Shown here: piece after piece, positions 1-7,467 of the stretch
Numbering within the stretch: position 1 is the first letter of the stretch
Layout: each line of letters opens with the position of its first letter
Translations under genes and position numbers: made by a program
Source of the DNA: CAXMST01 sp032122625
Lineage (GTDB): Bacteria > Actinomycetota > Thermoleophilia > Solirubrobacterales > 70-9
Assembly: GCA_032122625.1 (NCBI GenBank)
Contig: JAQBGG010000091.1
Coordinates: 1-58,150, forward strand
Reading direction: 5' to 3'
DNA: 58,150 nucleotides
The notes under the pieces: generated by a model
What the model saw: only the letters and a program-made list of their open reading frames with translations
Database searches by the model: none
What the model was told of the DNA's origin: nothing

Positions 1-1
1 A

Positions 2-262
2 GCCGCCGGCTCGTCCGACGGTGCCGACATCCAGGCGCAGATCCAGGACGTGGCAAGCGCCCCGGGTGACAAGTACGACTACACGAACATGGCCGATGCG
101 ATCACCGCTCTACAGAACGGTGACGACATCGACTTCGACGGTGTCTCCGGACCCCTCGACCTCGACGACAACGGTGACCCCACGGTCGCCACGTACGAGG
201 TGTTCAACTACGACGGCGGCAAGCTCGTTGTAGATCGGCAGGTCGAGAAGAAGGCCGGCTAG
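2..262 (+). CDS. livK: Branched-chain amino acid ABC transporter substrate-binding protein, C-terminal part
   Basis: This is the last 86 codons of a gene whose start lies outside the window. The visible part reads as the end of a type-1 periplasmic binding protein (Peripla_BP_6/LivK family): a helical stretch with 'ADAITALQNGDDIDFDGVSG', then 'LDLDDNGDPTVATYEVFNY' and a short charged tail. The 'G.SG.LDFD.NGD' strand pattern is typical of the C-terminal lobe of these receptors. The protein would be exported and deliver leucine/isoleucine/valine-like ligands to the LivHMGF transporter encoded just downstream on the opposite strand. The family call is good; the ligand is inferred from the neighbours. 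Confidence 0.8.
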   Translation, partial: AAGSSDGADIQAQIQDVASAPGDKYDYTNMADAITALQNGDDIDFDGVSGPLDLDDNGDPTVATYEVFNYDGGKLVVDRQVEKKAG

Positions 263-296
263 TAGCCGACCGACGACTCACCTGAGAGCCTGAGAG

Positions 297-330
297 AGCC
301 CCCGGTCGCAAGGCCGGGGGCTTTTTCTTT
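297..330 (+). terminator. Intrinsic terminator after livK
   Basis: A perfect 9-bp stem (AGCCCCCGG at 297-305 with CCGGGGGCT at 314-322) and an 8-nt loop are followed by TTTTCTTT. This is a strong Rho-independent terminator for the plus-strand gene ending at 262. It lies between two convergent genes; the other strand lacks a T-run. The rest of 263-440 shows nothing else. Confidence 0.9.
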
Positions 331-440
331 GCTCGCAGGCCCCGCCTCCCACGGTGGGTGCGCTGACCGTCCGTGTGCGGATCGCGAGAGCACCGGGGCC
401 GGCGGGCTCGCCTGAGCCCGACGAGATGCGAGCGGGGACG

Positions 441-1211
441 CTAGACGACCTCGGTGCTGTCGGGGATCTCGTCGGCGGCGTCGAGGCGGCCGGCGCCGCC
501 GCCGAGGTAGAGCTCGGCGACCTTGGGGTCGGCGATCAGTTCCTTGCCGGGGCCGGTGAAGCGGCTCTTGCCGAGATCGAGCACGTAGCCGCGATCCGAC
601 ATCGTCAGCGCCCGCTTCGCGTTCTGCTCGACCATCAGGATCGTCACCCCCGACTCGTTGACCTCGACCAGCTTCTCGAAGATCGCATCGACGAAGGCCG
701 GGGCGAGGCCGGCCGAGGGCTCATCGACCAACACCAGGCGGGGCTCGGGCATCAGCGAGCGTGCCATCGCGACCATCTGTCGCTCACCTCCCGACATCGT
801 GCCGGCGGGTTGCGTACGCCGCTCGGAAAGCCGGGGAAAGAGAGTATACATGCGCTCGACCCGCTCATCGACGCTGCCGCTGCCGCCGGCGATCGCCCCG
901 AGCTCGAGGTTGTCGCGAACGGTGAGCGAAGGGAAGACGTTGTCGAGCTGGGCTACATAGGCGACGCCCTTTCGGGTGACCGAGTGCGGGGCCAGGCCTG
1001 TGATCGTCTCGCCACCGAGCGTGACGACGCCCTCGCGCGGCGTCAGCAAGCCGAAGATCGTCTTCATCAGGGTCGACTTGCCGGCGCCGTTGGGCCCGAC
1101 GATCGTCACAATCTCGCCCTGGCGGACCTCCATGTCGACGCCGTTGAGGATGTCCACCTCAGCCGTGTAGCCGGCGACCAGGCCCTCGGCCTTGAGCAGG
1201 ATCTCAGTCAC
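441..1211 (-). CDS. livF: Branched-chain amino acid ABC transporter ATP-binding protein LivF
   Basis: This 256-aa cytoplasmic ABC ATPase is the second nucleotide-binding subunit of the LivFGHM importer. Walker A GPNGAGKST (about residues 39-47), signature MSGGERQ and Walker B LVLVDEPSAGL are intact, followed by the H-loop-type region ('ILMVEQN') normal for LivF. The GTG start overlaps the livG stop by 3 nt (GTGA), so translation is probably coupled. It is the last gene of a minus-strand operon. A short hydrophilic extension (about 20 residues) follows the catalytic domain. Specificity for branched-chain amino acids rests on family and operon; these systems can also carry amides, urea or aromatic compounds. 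Confidence 0.93.
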   Translation of the reverse strand: MTEILLKAEGLVAGYTAEVDILNGVDMEVRQGEIVTIVGPNGAGKSTLMKTIFGLLTPREGVVTLGGETITGLAPHSVTRKGVAYVAQLDNVFPSLTVRDNLELGAIAGGSGSVDERVERMYTLFPRLSERRTQPAGTMSGGERQMVAMARSLMPEPRLVLVDEPSAGLAPAFVDAIFEKLVEVNESGVTILMVEQNAKRALTMSDRGYVLDLGKSRFTGPGKELIADPKVAELYLGGGAGRLDAADEIPDSTEVV

Positions 1212-2140
1212 GAGGACGGATCCTCGGGCGCGACCGGCGGCGGAAGAGCGTCGGCGGAGTCCGCCTCCGCCTCCGCAGCGCTCGCGTCGCGTCGCCGTGA
1301 TTCCGGGCCGGGCTCGTCGCGGCTGCCGCCGCCGCCGAGATAGGCGTCGATCACGCGCTGGTCCTTGCGGACATCCTCGGGCAGCCCCTTGACGACATTG
1401 GCCCCCTGGGCCATGACGATCACTTCGTCGGAGTGCTCCATGACGACGTCCATGTCGTGCTCGATGAACAGGAAGGTGACCTCCTGGGTCTCCCGCAGAT
1501 CGTGCATGTGCTCGAGCAGGCGCCGGCCGAGGGTCGGGTTGATCCCCGCCATCGGCTCGTCCAGCAGGACCGTGCGCGGCTCGGCCATCAGCGCCCGGGC
1601 CAACTCCAGCAGCTTGCGCTGCCCACCGGAGAGGGTGCCTGCGTAGTCGTCCTTCTTGGCCGCCAGGTTGAACCGTTCGAGCAAGTCGACGGCGTGCTCC
1701 GCGACCTCGGCCTCGCGCCGCGAGTTGGCCCGCCGGCGGCCGATCAGGCCGAGCAGGTTCTCACCGGGCTGATTTGGCGCGGCCAGCATCATGTTGTCGA
1801 TCACCGGCATCGCCGACAGTGCCTTGGTGATCTGGAACGTCCGGACCATGCCGCGACGGGCGATCTCGTAAGAGGGGGTACCAAAGATCGACTCGCCCTC
1901 GTAGAGGATCGTTCCCGAGTCGGCCTTGTAGAAGCCGGTGATGATGTTGAAGAGCGTCGTCTTGCCGGCGCCGTTGGGCCCGATCAAGGCCGTGATCGAG
2001 CCCTTCGGGATCGAGAAGCCGGCGCCGTTCACCGCTCGGATGCCACCGAAGTGCTTGTAGATCGAGTCGACCTCGAGGATCGGTGCAGAACCGGCGCCTG
2101 GAGCGGCGGGAGTCGCGGTTGTCGAGGCCGGCTCAGTCAC
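1208..2140 (-). CDS. livG: Branched-chain amino acid ABC transporter ATP-binding protein LivG
   Basis: This 310-aa ABC ATPase has Walker A GPNGAGKTT, signature LSGGQRKLLE and Walker B VLLDEPMAGINP, and the LivG-type ending 'VIDAYLGGG'. It is longer than most LivG proteins (about 255 aa) because of a Thr/Ala/Pro-rich N-terminal lead of about 20 residues and an Asp/Glu/Ala-rich C-terminal tail of about 40 residues; both look disordered. The start is GTG at 2140, 8 nt inside livM, with AAGGAGGAG about 10 nt upstream. Function: energises import with LivF. The call is firm; the role of the tails is unknown. Confidence 0.93.
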   Translation of the reverse strand: MTEPASTTATPAAPGAGSAPILEVDSIYKHFGGIRAVNGAGFSIPKGSITALIGPNGAGKTTLFNIITGFYKADSGTILYEGESIFGTPSYEIARRGMVRTFQITKALSAMPVIDNMMLAAPNQPGENLLGLIGRRRANSRREAEVAEHAVDLLERFNLAAKKDDYAGTLSGGQRKLLELARALMAEPRTVLLDEPMAGINPTLGRRLLEHMHDLRETQEVTFLFIEHDMDVVMEHSDEVIVMAQGANVVKGLPEDVRKDQRVIDAYLGGGGSRDEPGPESRRRDASAAEAEADSADALPPPVAPEDPSS

Positions 2141-3137
2141 CGAGCACCATCTCCTCCTTCTTACCCATCACTCCCTGCGGGCGGAAGGCCATCAAGAGGA
2201 TCAGGACGAGCCCGACGAGGACGAACCGCAGAGCCGCATCCTTGTCGGAAGTGAGCGGTAACTCGAGCGCCCGCAACCCCTCGTAGACAGCCCAGAAGAT
2301 GAACGAACCGAAGAGAACGCCGGGGAAGCTGGCGAGGCCGCCGAGAACGAGCACGGCATAGCCGGTGAAGGTGAATATCGGCTCGAATGCCTCCTGGCTC
2401 ACCGACCCCTGCGCCAGGACCAGGAACCAGCCGGCGACGCCACCCAGCGCAGCTGCGATAGCCAGCGACTGGAGCTTGTACCAGAGCGCGTTCTTGCCGA
2501 GCGCGCGAGCTGCATCCTCGTCCTCGCGGACAGCCCGCAGAACCCGCCCCCAGGGGGTGCGGACGAGCTTGGCGAGGAAGAAGGCGAGGATCGCCAGGAA
2601 AGCCCAGATCACGACCAGTAGGGGCAGGTTGATGTATTCGTTGCCGGTCAAGCCGATCGGGTCGAACAGGTTCTCGCTCATCCAGCTGGAGATGCTGGTC
2701 CAGGTCTCGCTGAAGAAACGGTTGTTCGCGAGCTCGAGGTTGATCGTGCCCTGATTGCCACCGGTCAGCCCGCGGAGATTCTGGACGCTGATCCGGATCA
2801 CCTCGCTGAAAGCGATCGTCGCGATCGCCAGGTAGTCGGAGCGCAGACGCACCGCCGGCAGGCCGATCAGTAGGCCGACGATCATCGTGATCACCATCGA
2901 GATCGGCAGCGCGAGGAAGAAGGGGAGGCCGACGTCGACGACGAGGATCACGGCGGAGTAGGCGCCGATCGCCATGAACCCCGCCTGGCCGAAGTTGAGC
3001 ACGCCTGTGAAACCGACGTTGAGCTGTAGCCCGAGCGTGAAGATGCCGTAGATCCCGGCCAGGATCCCGACGCCGATCCAGAAGTTCCAGGCGGTGAGGA
3101 AATCGGTCGAGATGCCGAGTACGAGTGAGTCAGCCAT
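2133..3137 (-). CDS. livM: Branched-chain amino acid ABC transporter permease LivM
   Basis: This 334-aa polytopic inner-membrane permease carries the LivM hallmark 'LNVGFTGVLNFGQAGFMAIGAYSAV' and the coupling-helix region 'PWGRVLRAVREDEDAARALGKN' that docks on LivF/LivG. About eight to ten hydrophobic segments are visible. It starts with ATG at 3137, three bases after the livH stop, and its end overlaps livG. With LivH it forms the translocation pore. Length and motifs are normal for the family. Confidence 0.93.
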   Translation of the reverse strand: MADSLVLGISTDFLTAWNFWIGVGILAGIYGIFTLGLQLNVGFTGVLNFGQAGFMAIGAYSAVILVVDVGLPFFLALPISMVITMIVGLLIGLPAVRLRSDYLAIATIAFSEVIRISVQNLRGLTGGNQGTINLELANNRFFSETWTSISSWMSENLFDPIGLTGNEYINLPLLVVIWAFLAILAFFLAKLVRTPWGRVLRAVREDEDAARALGKNALWYKLQSLAIAAALGGVAGWFLVLAQGSVSQEAFEPIFTFTGYAVLVLGGLASFPGVLFGSFIFWAVYEGLRALELPLTSDKDAALRFVLVGLVLILLMAFRPQGVMGKKEEMVLGD

Positions 3138-3140
3138 CGC

Positions 3141-4166
3141 CTACAAACTCCTCTCGGTGCCGAAGATCCCCTGCGGGCGGAAGATCAGGACGATCACCAG
3201 GACGACGAAGCTGACCGCGGTCTTCCATTGCGGCTCGATTGGCAGCGTCGACCACTCCTGGGTGATCCCGATCACCAAGCCTCCTGCCAGCGCTCCAAAG
3301 GCGTTGCCGATGCCGCCGAGGACGACCGCGGCGAACATCGGCAAGAGCAGCGTGAAGCCGATATTCGGGTTCAGGGAACCGATCGAGCCGACGACGAGCA
3401 CACCGGCCAGACCGGCGAGACCGGCCGACAGGACCCAGGTCCAGACCACGACCCGTCCGGTGTCGATGCCGGTGGTCTCGGCGAGGTCGAAGTTGTCGGC
3501 GAGGGCTCGCATCTGCCGCCCGATCGAGGAATGGCGCAGCATCAACGCGACGGCGGTGAGGACTACGAAGGCGACGATCACGACGATCAACTGGAAGCGG
3601 CCGATCGAGAGGCCGAGGAACGAGAGGGTGTCGGTCGTGTTGATATCGAGCCGCTTCTGTCCGGCGCCGGCGATCATCTGGATCACGTTGCGGATCACGA
3701 AGGCGAGGCCGATGCTCATCAGGACGAGCTGCAGGGTCCCCGCCTTCTTGCGGCGCATCGGCCTCCACATGACGAACTCGGTGGCGACGCCGAAGGCGGC
3801 CGTAAAGAGAACAGCCGCGGCGACCGCAGCGGCGAACGGAACATCGAGTGTGATGTTGAAGAAGAAAGCGATGTAGGCGCCCAGCGTCAACATGTCGCCG
3901 TGAGCGAAGTTGGTCAGACGGAGGATCCCGTAGACCAGGGTCAGGCCGATCGCGCCGAGCGCCAGGTAGGAGCCCGTGACGACGCCGTTGACGGTCCGCT
4001 GGCCGAAGGCGTTGATCCCGTAGCCGGCGATCAGGGCAAGACCGATCAGACCCATGATCGCCAGGAAGACGAGGGCCGGGTTGGCCGACGCGAAGGCGCG
4101 GAACCGGTCGATCACGCTCCGATCCGGACCCGCCGCTGGGACTGCTGACTCCTCCACCGCCGCCAT
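3141..4166 (-). CDS. livH: Branched-chain amino acid ABC transporter permease LivH
   Basis: This is the 341-aa LivH-type permease. Visible hallmarks are 'VTGSYLALGAIGLTLVYGILRLTNFAHGDMLTLGAY' near the start and 'GRQMRALADNFDLAETTGID' as coupling helix. The frame stays open further upstream, but the Arg-rich extension overlaps the preceding gene. I chose ATG 4166, which leaves a 29-bp gap to the dehydrogenase gene upstream and a short A-rich leader. The N-terminal 40 residues before the first membrane segment are polar. The operon order is dehydrogenase-livH-livM-livG-livF. Confidence 0.92.
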   Translation of the reverse strand: MAAVEESAVPAAGPDRSVIDRFRAFASANPALVFLAIMGLIGLALIAGYGINAFGQRTVNGVVTGSYLALGAIGLTLVYGILRLTNFAHGDMLTLGAYIAFFFNITLDVPFAAAVAAAVLFTAAFGVATEFVMWRPMRRKKAGTLQLVLMSIGLAFVIRNVIQMIAGAGQKRLDINTTDTLSFLGLSIGRFQLIVVIVAFVVLTAVALMLRHSSIGRQMRALADNFDLAETTGIDTGRVVVWTWVLSAGLAGLAGVLVVGSIGSLNPNIGFTLLLPMFAAVVLGGIGNAFGALAGGLVIGITQEWSTLPIEPQWKTAVSFVVLVIVLIFRPQGIFGTERSL

Positions 4167-4195
4167 CCTATGTTTTTTTCGTTCGGCGAGCCGCC

Positions 4196-5299
4196 TCAGC
4201 GGCCGGGGCCGCCGAGACTCGACCAGGCCTCGCGCTTGGCGATCACCCGGGCGGCGATTTCCTCGCAAACCTCGGTGGTCCCTGCCTGACCGCCGAGATC
4301 GGGCGTCCGGACTCCCGCCGCCGCAGCCTCGAGCGTTGCCTCATAGATCGCCCGCGAAGCGCGCTCGGCACCCTCGGTACCGCGCTCGCCGGCGTAGTGC
4401 AGCACCGCGGCCGAGGCGAGCACCATCGCCATCGGGTTGGCGATGTCCTTCCCCTCGAGCGCGGGCGCGGTGCCGTGCGGGGCCTCGGCCATCGCCGCGG
4501 CGACCTTGAGATCCTGATCGAGGCTGAGCAGCGTTGACTCAGCGCCCGCGATCGAGCCGAACATCGGCATCACGAGGTCGCTGAGCAGGTCGCCGTCGCG
4601 GTTCAGCGTCGGGATCACCAGGGGCTCCGACGCAGCGCCGCTGACCAGGCCCGCATAGGTTGCATCGATCAGGACCGGCTCGTAGGGCACCTCGGGGTGG
4701 CGATCGGCCGCCGCATCCATCTCCTCTTTGAGCATGCCCTCGTAGACCGGGCTGACGGTCCACTTCGGACCGCCGTAAACCTTGGCTGCCAGGGTCTCGG
4801 CGGTCTGAAAGGAATACTCGGCGACCGCGCGACAGACCCGGCGGCTGATTCGCTCCGTCCGGTAGGCGATCTCGTCACCGTCCACCATCTCGCGCCACTG
4901 CTCGGCGCCGTATGCGTCACCGACGGCCATCCGGCAGATCGAGATCGGGTGGAAGATGCCGGCGATCGGCGTTACACCAGGGATCCTGCGACCGGTCCTG
5001 ACGATCACCGTGCCATCGATCCCCTCGCGAATCAGGCGGTTGGGGGAGCCAACGTCGTCTGCCCCTTCCGGGGTGATCGTCGCAGCCTTCAATCCCAGCC
5101 CGGCGTCCCGGATCGCTGCGGCCGCGTCGCTGCAGATGCCGTTGTCGCTGGCCCGGCGAGCCGCGAGCGAGAGGTCGAAGTGCTCCAGGGCAAGCTCGAT
5201 CCCGACGACGTCGGAATCGAGAACCCTGAGCGCCGCATCGAGCAGCTCCTGGCCTGTCTCGTCGCCATCGAGGACGACTATCCGTAGCGGTGCCGGCAC
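4196..5299 (-). CDS. Isocitrate/isopropylmalate dehydrogenase family protein
   Basis: This 367-aa protein belongs to the beta-decarboxylating dehydrogenase fold. The usual N-terminal GDGIGPE is altered to DGDETGQE (11-18). Substrate residues match isocitrate more than isopropylmalate dehydrogenases: S85-x-N87-x3-R91, R101 and R123, then Tyr130 and Lys179, and metal Asp237/Asp241 in 'DGDLLSD'. The nucleotide loop 'EAPHGTAPALEGKDIANPM' (272-290) is clear. All catalytic positions appear kept, so it is probably active, but substrate (isocitrate, isopropylmalate, tartrate-like) is uncertain. GTG start; TAGATT lies 6 nt upstream, suggesting a leaderless transcript that continues into livHMGF 29 bp downstream. 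Confidence 0.82.
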   Translation of the reverse strand: MPAPLRIVVLDGDETGQELLDAALRVLDSDVVGIELALEHFDLSLAARRASDNGICSDAAAAIRDAGLGLKAATITPEGADDVGSPNRLIREGIDGTVIVRTGRRIPGVTPIAGIFHPISICRMAVGDAYGAEQWREMVDGDEIAYRTERISRRVCRAVAEYSFQTAETLAAKVYGGPKWTVSPVYEGMLKEEMDAAADRHPEVPYEPVLIDATYAGLVSGAASEPLVIPTLNRDGDLLSDLVMPMFGSIAGAESTLLSLDQDLKVAAAMAEAPHGTAPALEGKDIANPMAMVLASAAVLHYAGERGTEGAERASRAIYEATLEAAAAGVRTPDLGGQAGTTEVCEEIAARVIAKREAWSSLGGPGR

Positions 5300-5305
5300 G
5301 AGCTC

Positions 5306-5311
5306 AATCTA
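5306..5311 (-). promoter_or_regulatory. Putative -10 element, leaderless start of the dehydrogenase gene
   Basis: TAGATT on the minus strand, 6 nt before the GTG at 5299. No Shine-Dalgarno sequence is visible. Confidence 0.5.
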
Positions 5312-5334
5312 TCTCCGTTTGCAAGGCTGCGGCT

Positions 5335-5673
5335 GTGAGCGGCGCGGAACGATGTAGCTGGTGCGGCGAAGCCGTCGAGGTCGACGACGGCTTTCGCGCC
5401 TACGAGCCCGCCGGCGAGCGCCGCGCGACCTTCTGCCGACTAGAGCACCTGGTCGCCTGGGCGATCCGGGGACCCCACTGGGAAGCCGGGGGCCCCGGTG
5501 ACCCCCCGGGAACCGATGTTGGCGAGATTTGCGCCCACTGTGGAGAGGCGGTCGGCGACGTCGGGGTGCTGCTCGTCAGACACCGGGCCGAGCATCGGAT
5601 CGCCGACAGCTTCTGCGGCGTCGAGCATCTGGCGGCGTGGGCCAAGTCAGGCGGACGGTGGCAGTCCGCATAG
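5335..5673 (+). CDS. Tandem-repeat zinc-ribbon-like protein, function unknown
   Basis: This 112-aa protein consists of two copies of one unit of about 50 residues. Copy 1 is 'CSWCGEAV' ... 'FCRLEHLVAWAIRGPHW'; copy 2 is 'CAHCGEAV' ... 'FCGVEHLAAWAKSGGRWQ'. Each unit has CxxCGEAV, then about 25 residues later FCxxEHLxAWAxxGxxW, so each could bind one zinc through three Cys and a His or Glu. I do not recognise a named family. The start is taken at GTG 5335, just before the first CxxC; an in-frame ATG at 5290 would overlap the divergent gene. It is transcribed away from the dehydrogenase gene and is convergent with the hydrolase gene (17-bp gap). Confidence 0.72.
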   Translation: MSGAERCSWCGEAVEVDDGFRAYEPAGERRATFCRLEHLVAWAIRGPHWEAGGPGDPPGTDVGEICAHCGEAVGDVGVLLVRHRAEHRIADSFCGVEHLAAWAKSGGRWQSA

Positions 5674-5690
5674 CGCAGAGGCGCGGCCGC

Positions 5691-6854
5691 TCAGCCCTTG
5701 CCGTTGCCCTTGGCCCGCTTGCCCTTACCGCCCTTGTTCTTGGTGGTCTTGCGCCTGCGCTCCGCGGCGGCCCGCTTGCGCTTGGCGGCCTTGCGCCTGC
5801 GCTCCGCCGCCTGCTCCTTGCGCCGCGCGGCCGCCCCGGCCTTCTGCTTGCGACGCTCGGCTCGCGCCTCGGCCGCTGCGATCTCGCTCGGGGACGGTGC
5901 CGCGCCCGCGAAGCGCAGCAACAGCTCCGCCGTCTCCGACGGCGCTTCGAGGTTGGCCGAGTGGCCGATGTCACCGAGGACCCGAACCGTTGCTCCGGGC
6001 ACCGCCTCGAACGACTTCGCCGCGGCCGGCGTGTCGACGATCTGATCGTCGGCCCCGAGGATCGCGAGGAAGGGAACGCCGGTCGCCGTGATCCGGGCAG
6101 CGATGGTGCCGTCATCGCTGAACTGGTCCGACTCCGCCGCGGCCAGATCGAAGGAGGTGTAGGTCATCGCACGGTTGTCCTCGACCACCTGGTCGGGGTT
6201 CCCGAAGGCGGCCTCGTAATCAAACCCGGGCGCAAAGGCCGACTCGTATCCCTGGCGGATCAGCGCGTCGGGCCGGAGCCGCCAGAGCGCTTCACCGATC
6301 ACGGGCGTGTAGGTGATGCGGCCGACCGCCGGCAGCTTCGCCTGGTCGGTAGCCGATGGTGTTCCGATCACCGCGACACGGTTGACCAGTTCACTGGCGC
6401 CCTCGGCGACGGCGGTCGCGACGTCCCCGCCCATCGAGTGACCGACGACGGCCGCACCGCGGACGCCGAGTCGGTTCAGGGCCTCGCTCACCGCCCGAGC
6501 CTGCTCGGAGATGGAATACCCGCTCTTCGGTTTCTCGGAGCCGCCGAAGCCGGTCAGGTCGAGGGTGATCACCCTGTGGTTCTGGTTCAGCAGCGGCACG
6601 AGTTGATCCCACCAGTGCAGCGAGCAGGCGTAGCAGTGCAGCAGGACGATCGGCGCGCCCTCGCCGCCCGGACCGGGGTTGGTGGCCGGGTGGTCGACGA
6701 CCTGAAGATCGACCGAGGAGAGCTTGAAGATCTGCCCGCCATCGGCGGTGACGCCGGCCGGCTTGGTCTCGCTGTCGATAACGACCGTGTTGATCGCCAG
6801 CAGCGCCGCCAGGACGACGACGGCGACGATCGTGTACTTCCAGCGGCGCTTCAC
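5691..6854 (-). CDS. Membrane-anchored alpha/beta hydrolase with Lys/Arg-rich tail
   Basis: This 387-aa protein has an N-terminal signal anchor (about residues 7-25) and an alpha/beta-hydrolase domain (about 65-320). The likely triad is Ser140 in GHSMGG, Asp270 in 'GADDQIVD' and His298 in 'IGHSANLEAP'; 'LLHCYACSLHWW' supplies the oxyanion loop. Residues 330-387 are almost only Lys, Arg, Ala and Gly, probably a disordered polycation outside the membrane that could bind anionic wall polymers. The gene lies 3 bp after the HD-domain gene, so the two are co-transcribed. Substrate unknown; esterases, haloperoxidase-like and lipase-like enzymes share this fold. Confidence 0.85.
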   Translation of the reverse strand: MKRRWKYTIVAVVVLAALLAINTVVIDSETKPAGVTADGGQIFKLSSVDLQVVDHPATNPGPGGEGAPIVLLHCYACSLHWWDQLVPLLNQNHRVITLDLTGFGGSEKPKSGYSISEQARAVSEALNRLGVRGAAVVGHSMGGDVATAVAEGASELVNRVAVIGTPSATDQAKLPAVGRITYTPVIGEALWRLRPDALIRQGYESAFAPGFDYEAAFGNPDQVVEDNRAMTYTSFDLAAAESDQFSDDGTIAARITATGVPFLAILGADDQIVDTPAAAKSFEAVPGATVRVLGDIGHSANLEAPSETAELLLRFAGAAPSPSEIAAAEARAERRKQKAGAAARRKEQAAERRRKAAKRKRAAAERRRKTTKNKGGKGKRAKGNGKG

Positions 6855-6857
6855 TCG

Positions 6858-7445
6858 CTATCCAGGCTGCCCGGCGGTCAGGCCGAGCAGCTCGGCCTCG
6901 CCCGAGAGGGCATCGATCACCCGCTGGATGTGCTCCCCTTCCTCGACGCCGAGCTCGTCGATGGCGCGCGATATCTGGCCGCGGTCGACCTTGGCGGCAA
7001 ACGATGGCTGCTTCAGTTTCTTGCGCACTGACTTGACCTTCATCCCCTCGATCCCGGTCGGCCTGACGAGTGCGCAGGCGGAGACGAATCCGCTCAGCTC
7101 ATCGACGGCGAACAGGGTCCGCGCAAGCTTCGTCTCCCGCGGGACATCGAGGAACTCGGCGTGGCCGGCGACCGCGTCGATGATCTCCGCCGGGTAGCCG
7201 AGCTTCTCGAGCTCGACCAGGGCGATCCGGGGGTGACCTGTCTCGAGATCCGGGTGCTTCTCGTAGTCGAGGTCGTGGACCAGGCCTGTAACCGCGTAGC
7301 GCTCCTCGTCCTCACCCCAGATCCGCGCGTAGGCGCGCATGCAGGTCTCGACGGCAAGCGCATGCTTGCGGAGCGAATCGGACTCCGTCCACTCGCAGAA
7401 AAGGTCCCATGCCTGATCACGTGTCGGCTCGCTGATCTCTGCCAC
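6858..7445 (-). CDS. HD-domain metal-dependent phosphohydrolase-like protein
   Basis: This 195-aa protein carries a compact HD domain: His28 in 'LRKHALAVE', the His57-Asp58 pair in 'GLVHDLDYEKHP', His95 and Asp115 in 'FAVDELSGF'. This matches the H...HD...D metal site of stand-alone HD hydrolases often placed beside housekeeping genes; substrate unknown. The start is GTG 7445. TAGAGT (minus strand, 7459-7454) lies 8 nt upstream and no Shine-Dalgarno sequence is visible, so the mRNA is probably leaderless. It is divergent from murA with only 22 bp between start codons. Confidence 0.85.
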   Translation of the reverse strand: MAEISEPTRDQAWDLFCEWTESDSLRKHALAVETCMRAYARIWGEDEERYAVTGLVHDLDYEKHPDLETGHPRIALVELEKLGYPAEIIDAVAGHAEFLDVPRETKLARTLFAVDELSGFVSACALVRPTGIEGMKVKSVRKKLKQPSFAAKVDRGQISRAIDELGVEEGEHIQRVIDALSGEAELLGLTAGQPG

Positions 7446-7452
7446 GAGTGGC

Positions 7453-7459
7453 TACTCTA
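7453..7459. promoter_or_regulatory. Symmetric divergent -10 element shared by murA and the HD-domain gene
   Basis: The heptamer TACTCTA contains TACTCT reading right (9 nt before the murA TTG) and TAGAGT reading left (8 nt before the HD-gene GTG). Both fit TAnnnT, and both place the transcription start at about the start codon. Confidence 0.55.
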
Positions 7460-7467
7460 GCCCGGCC

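Noticed and set aside
354..1343. 329-codon plus-strand frame over livF/livG
   Set aside because: Antisense to two ABC ATPases with intact Walker motifs.
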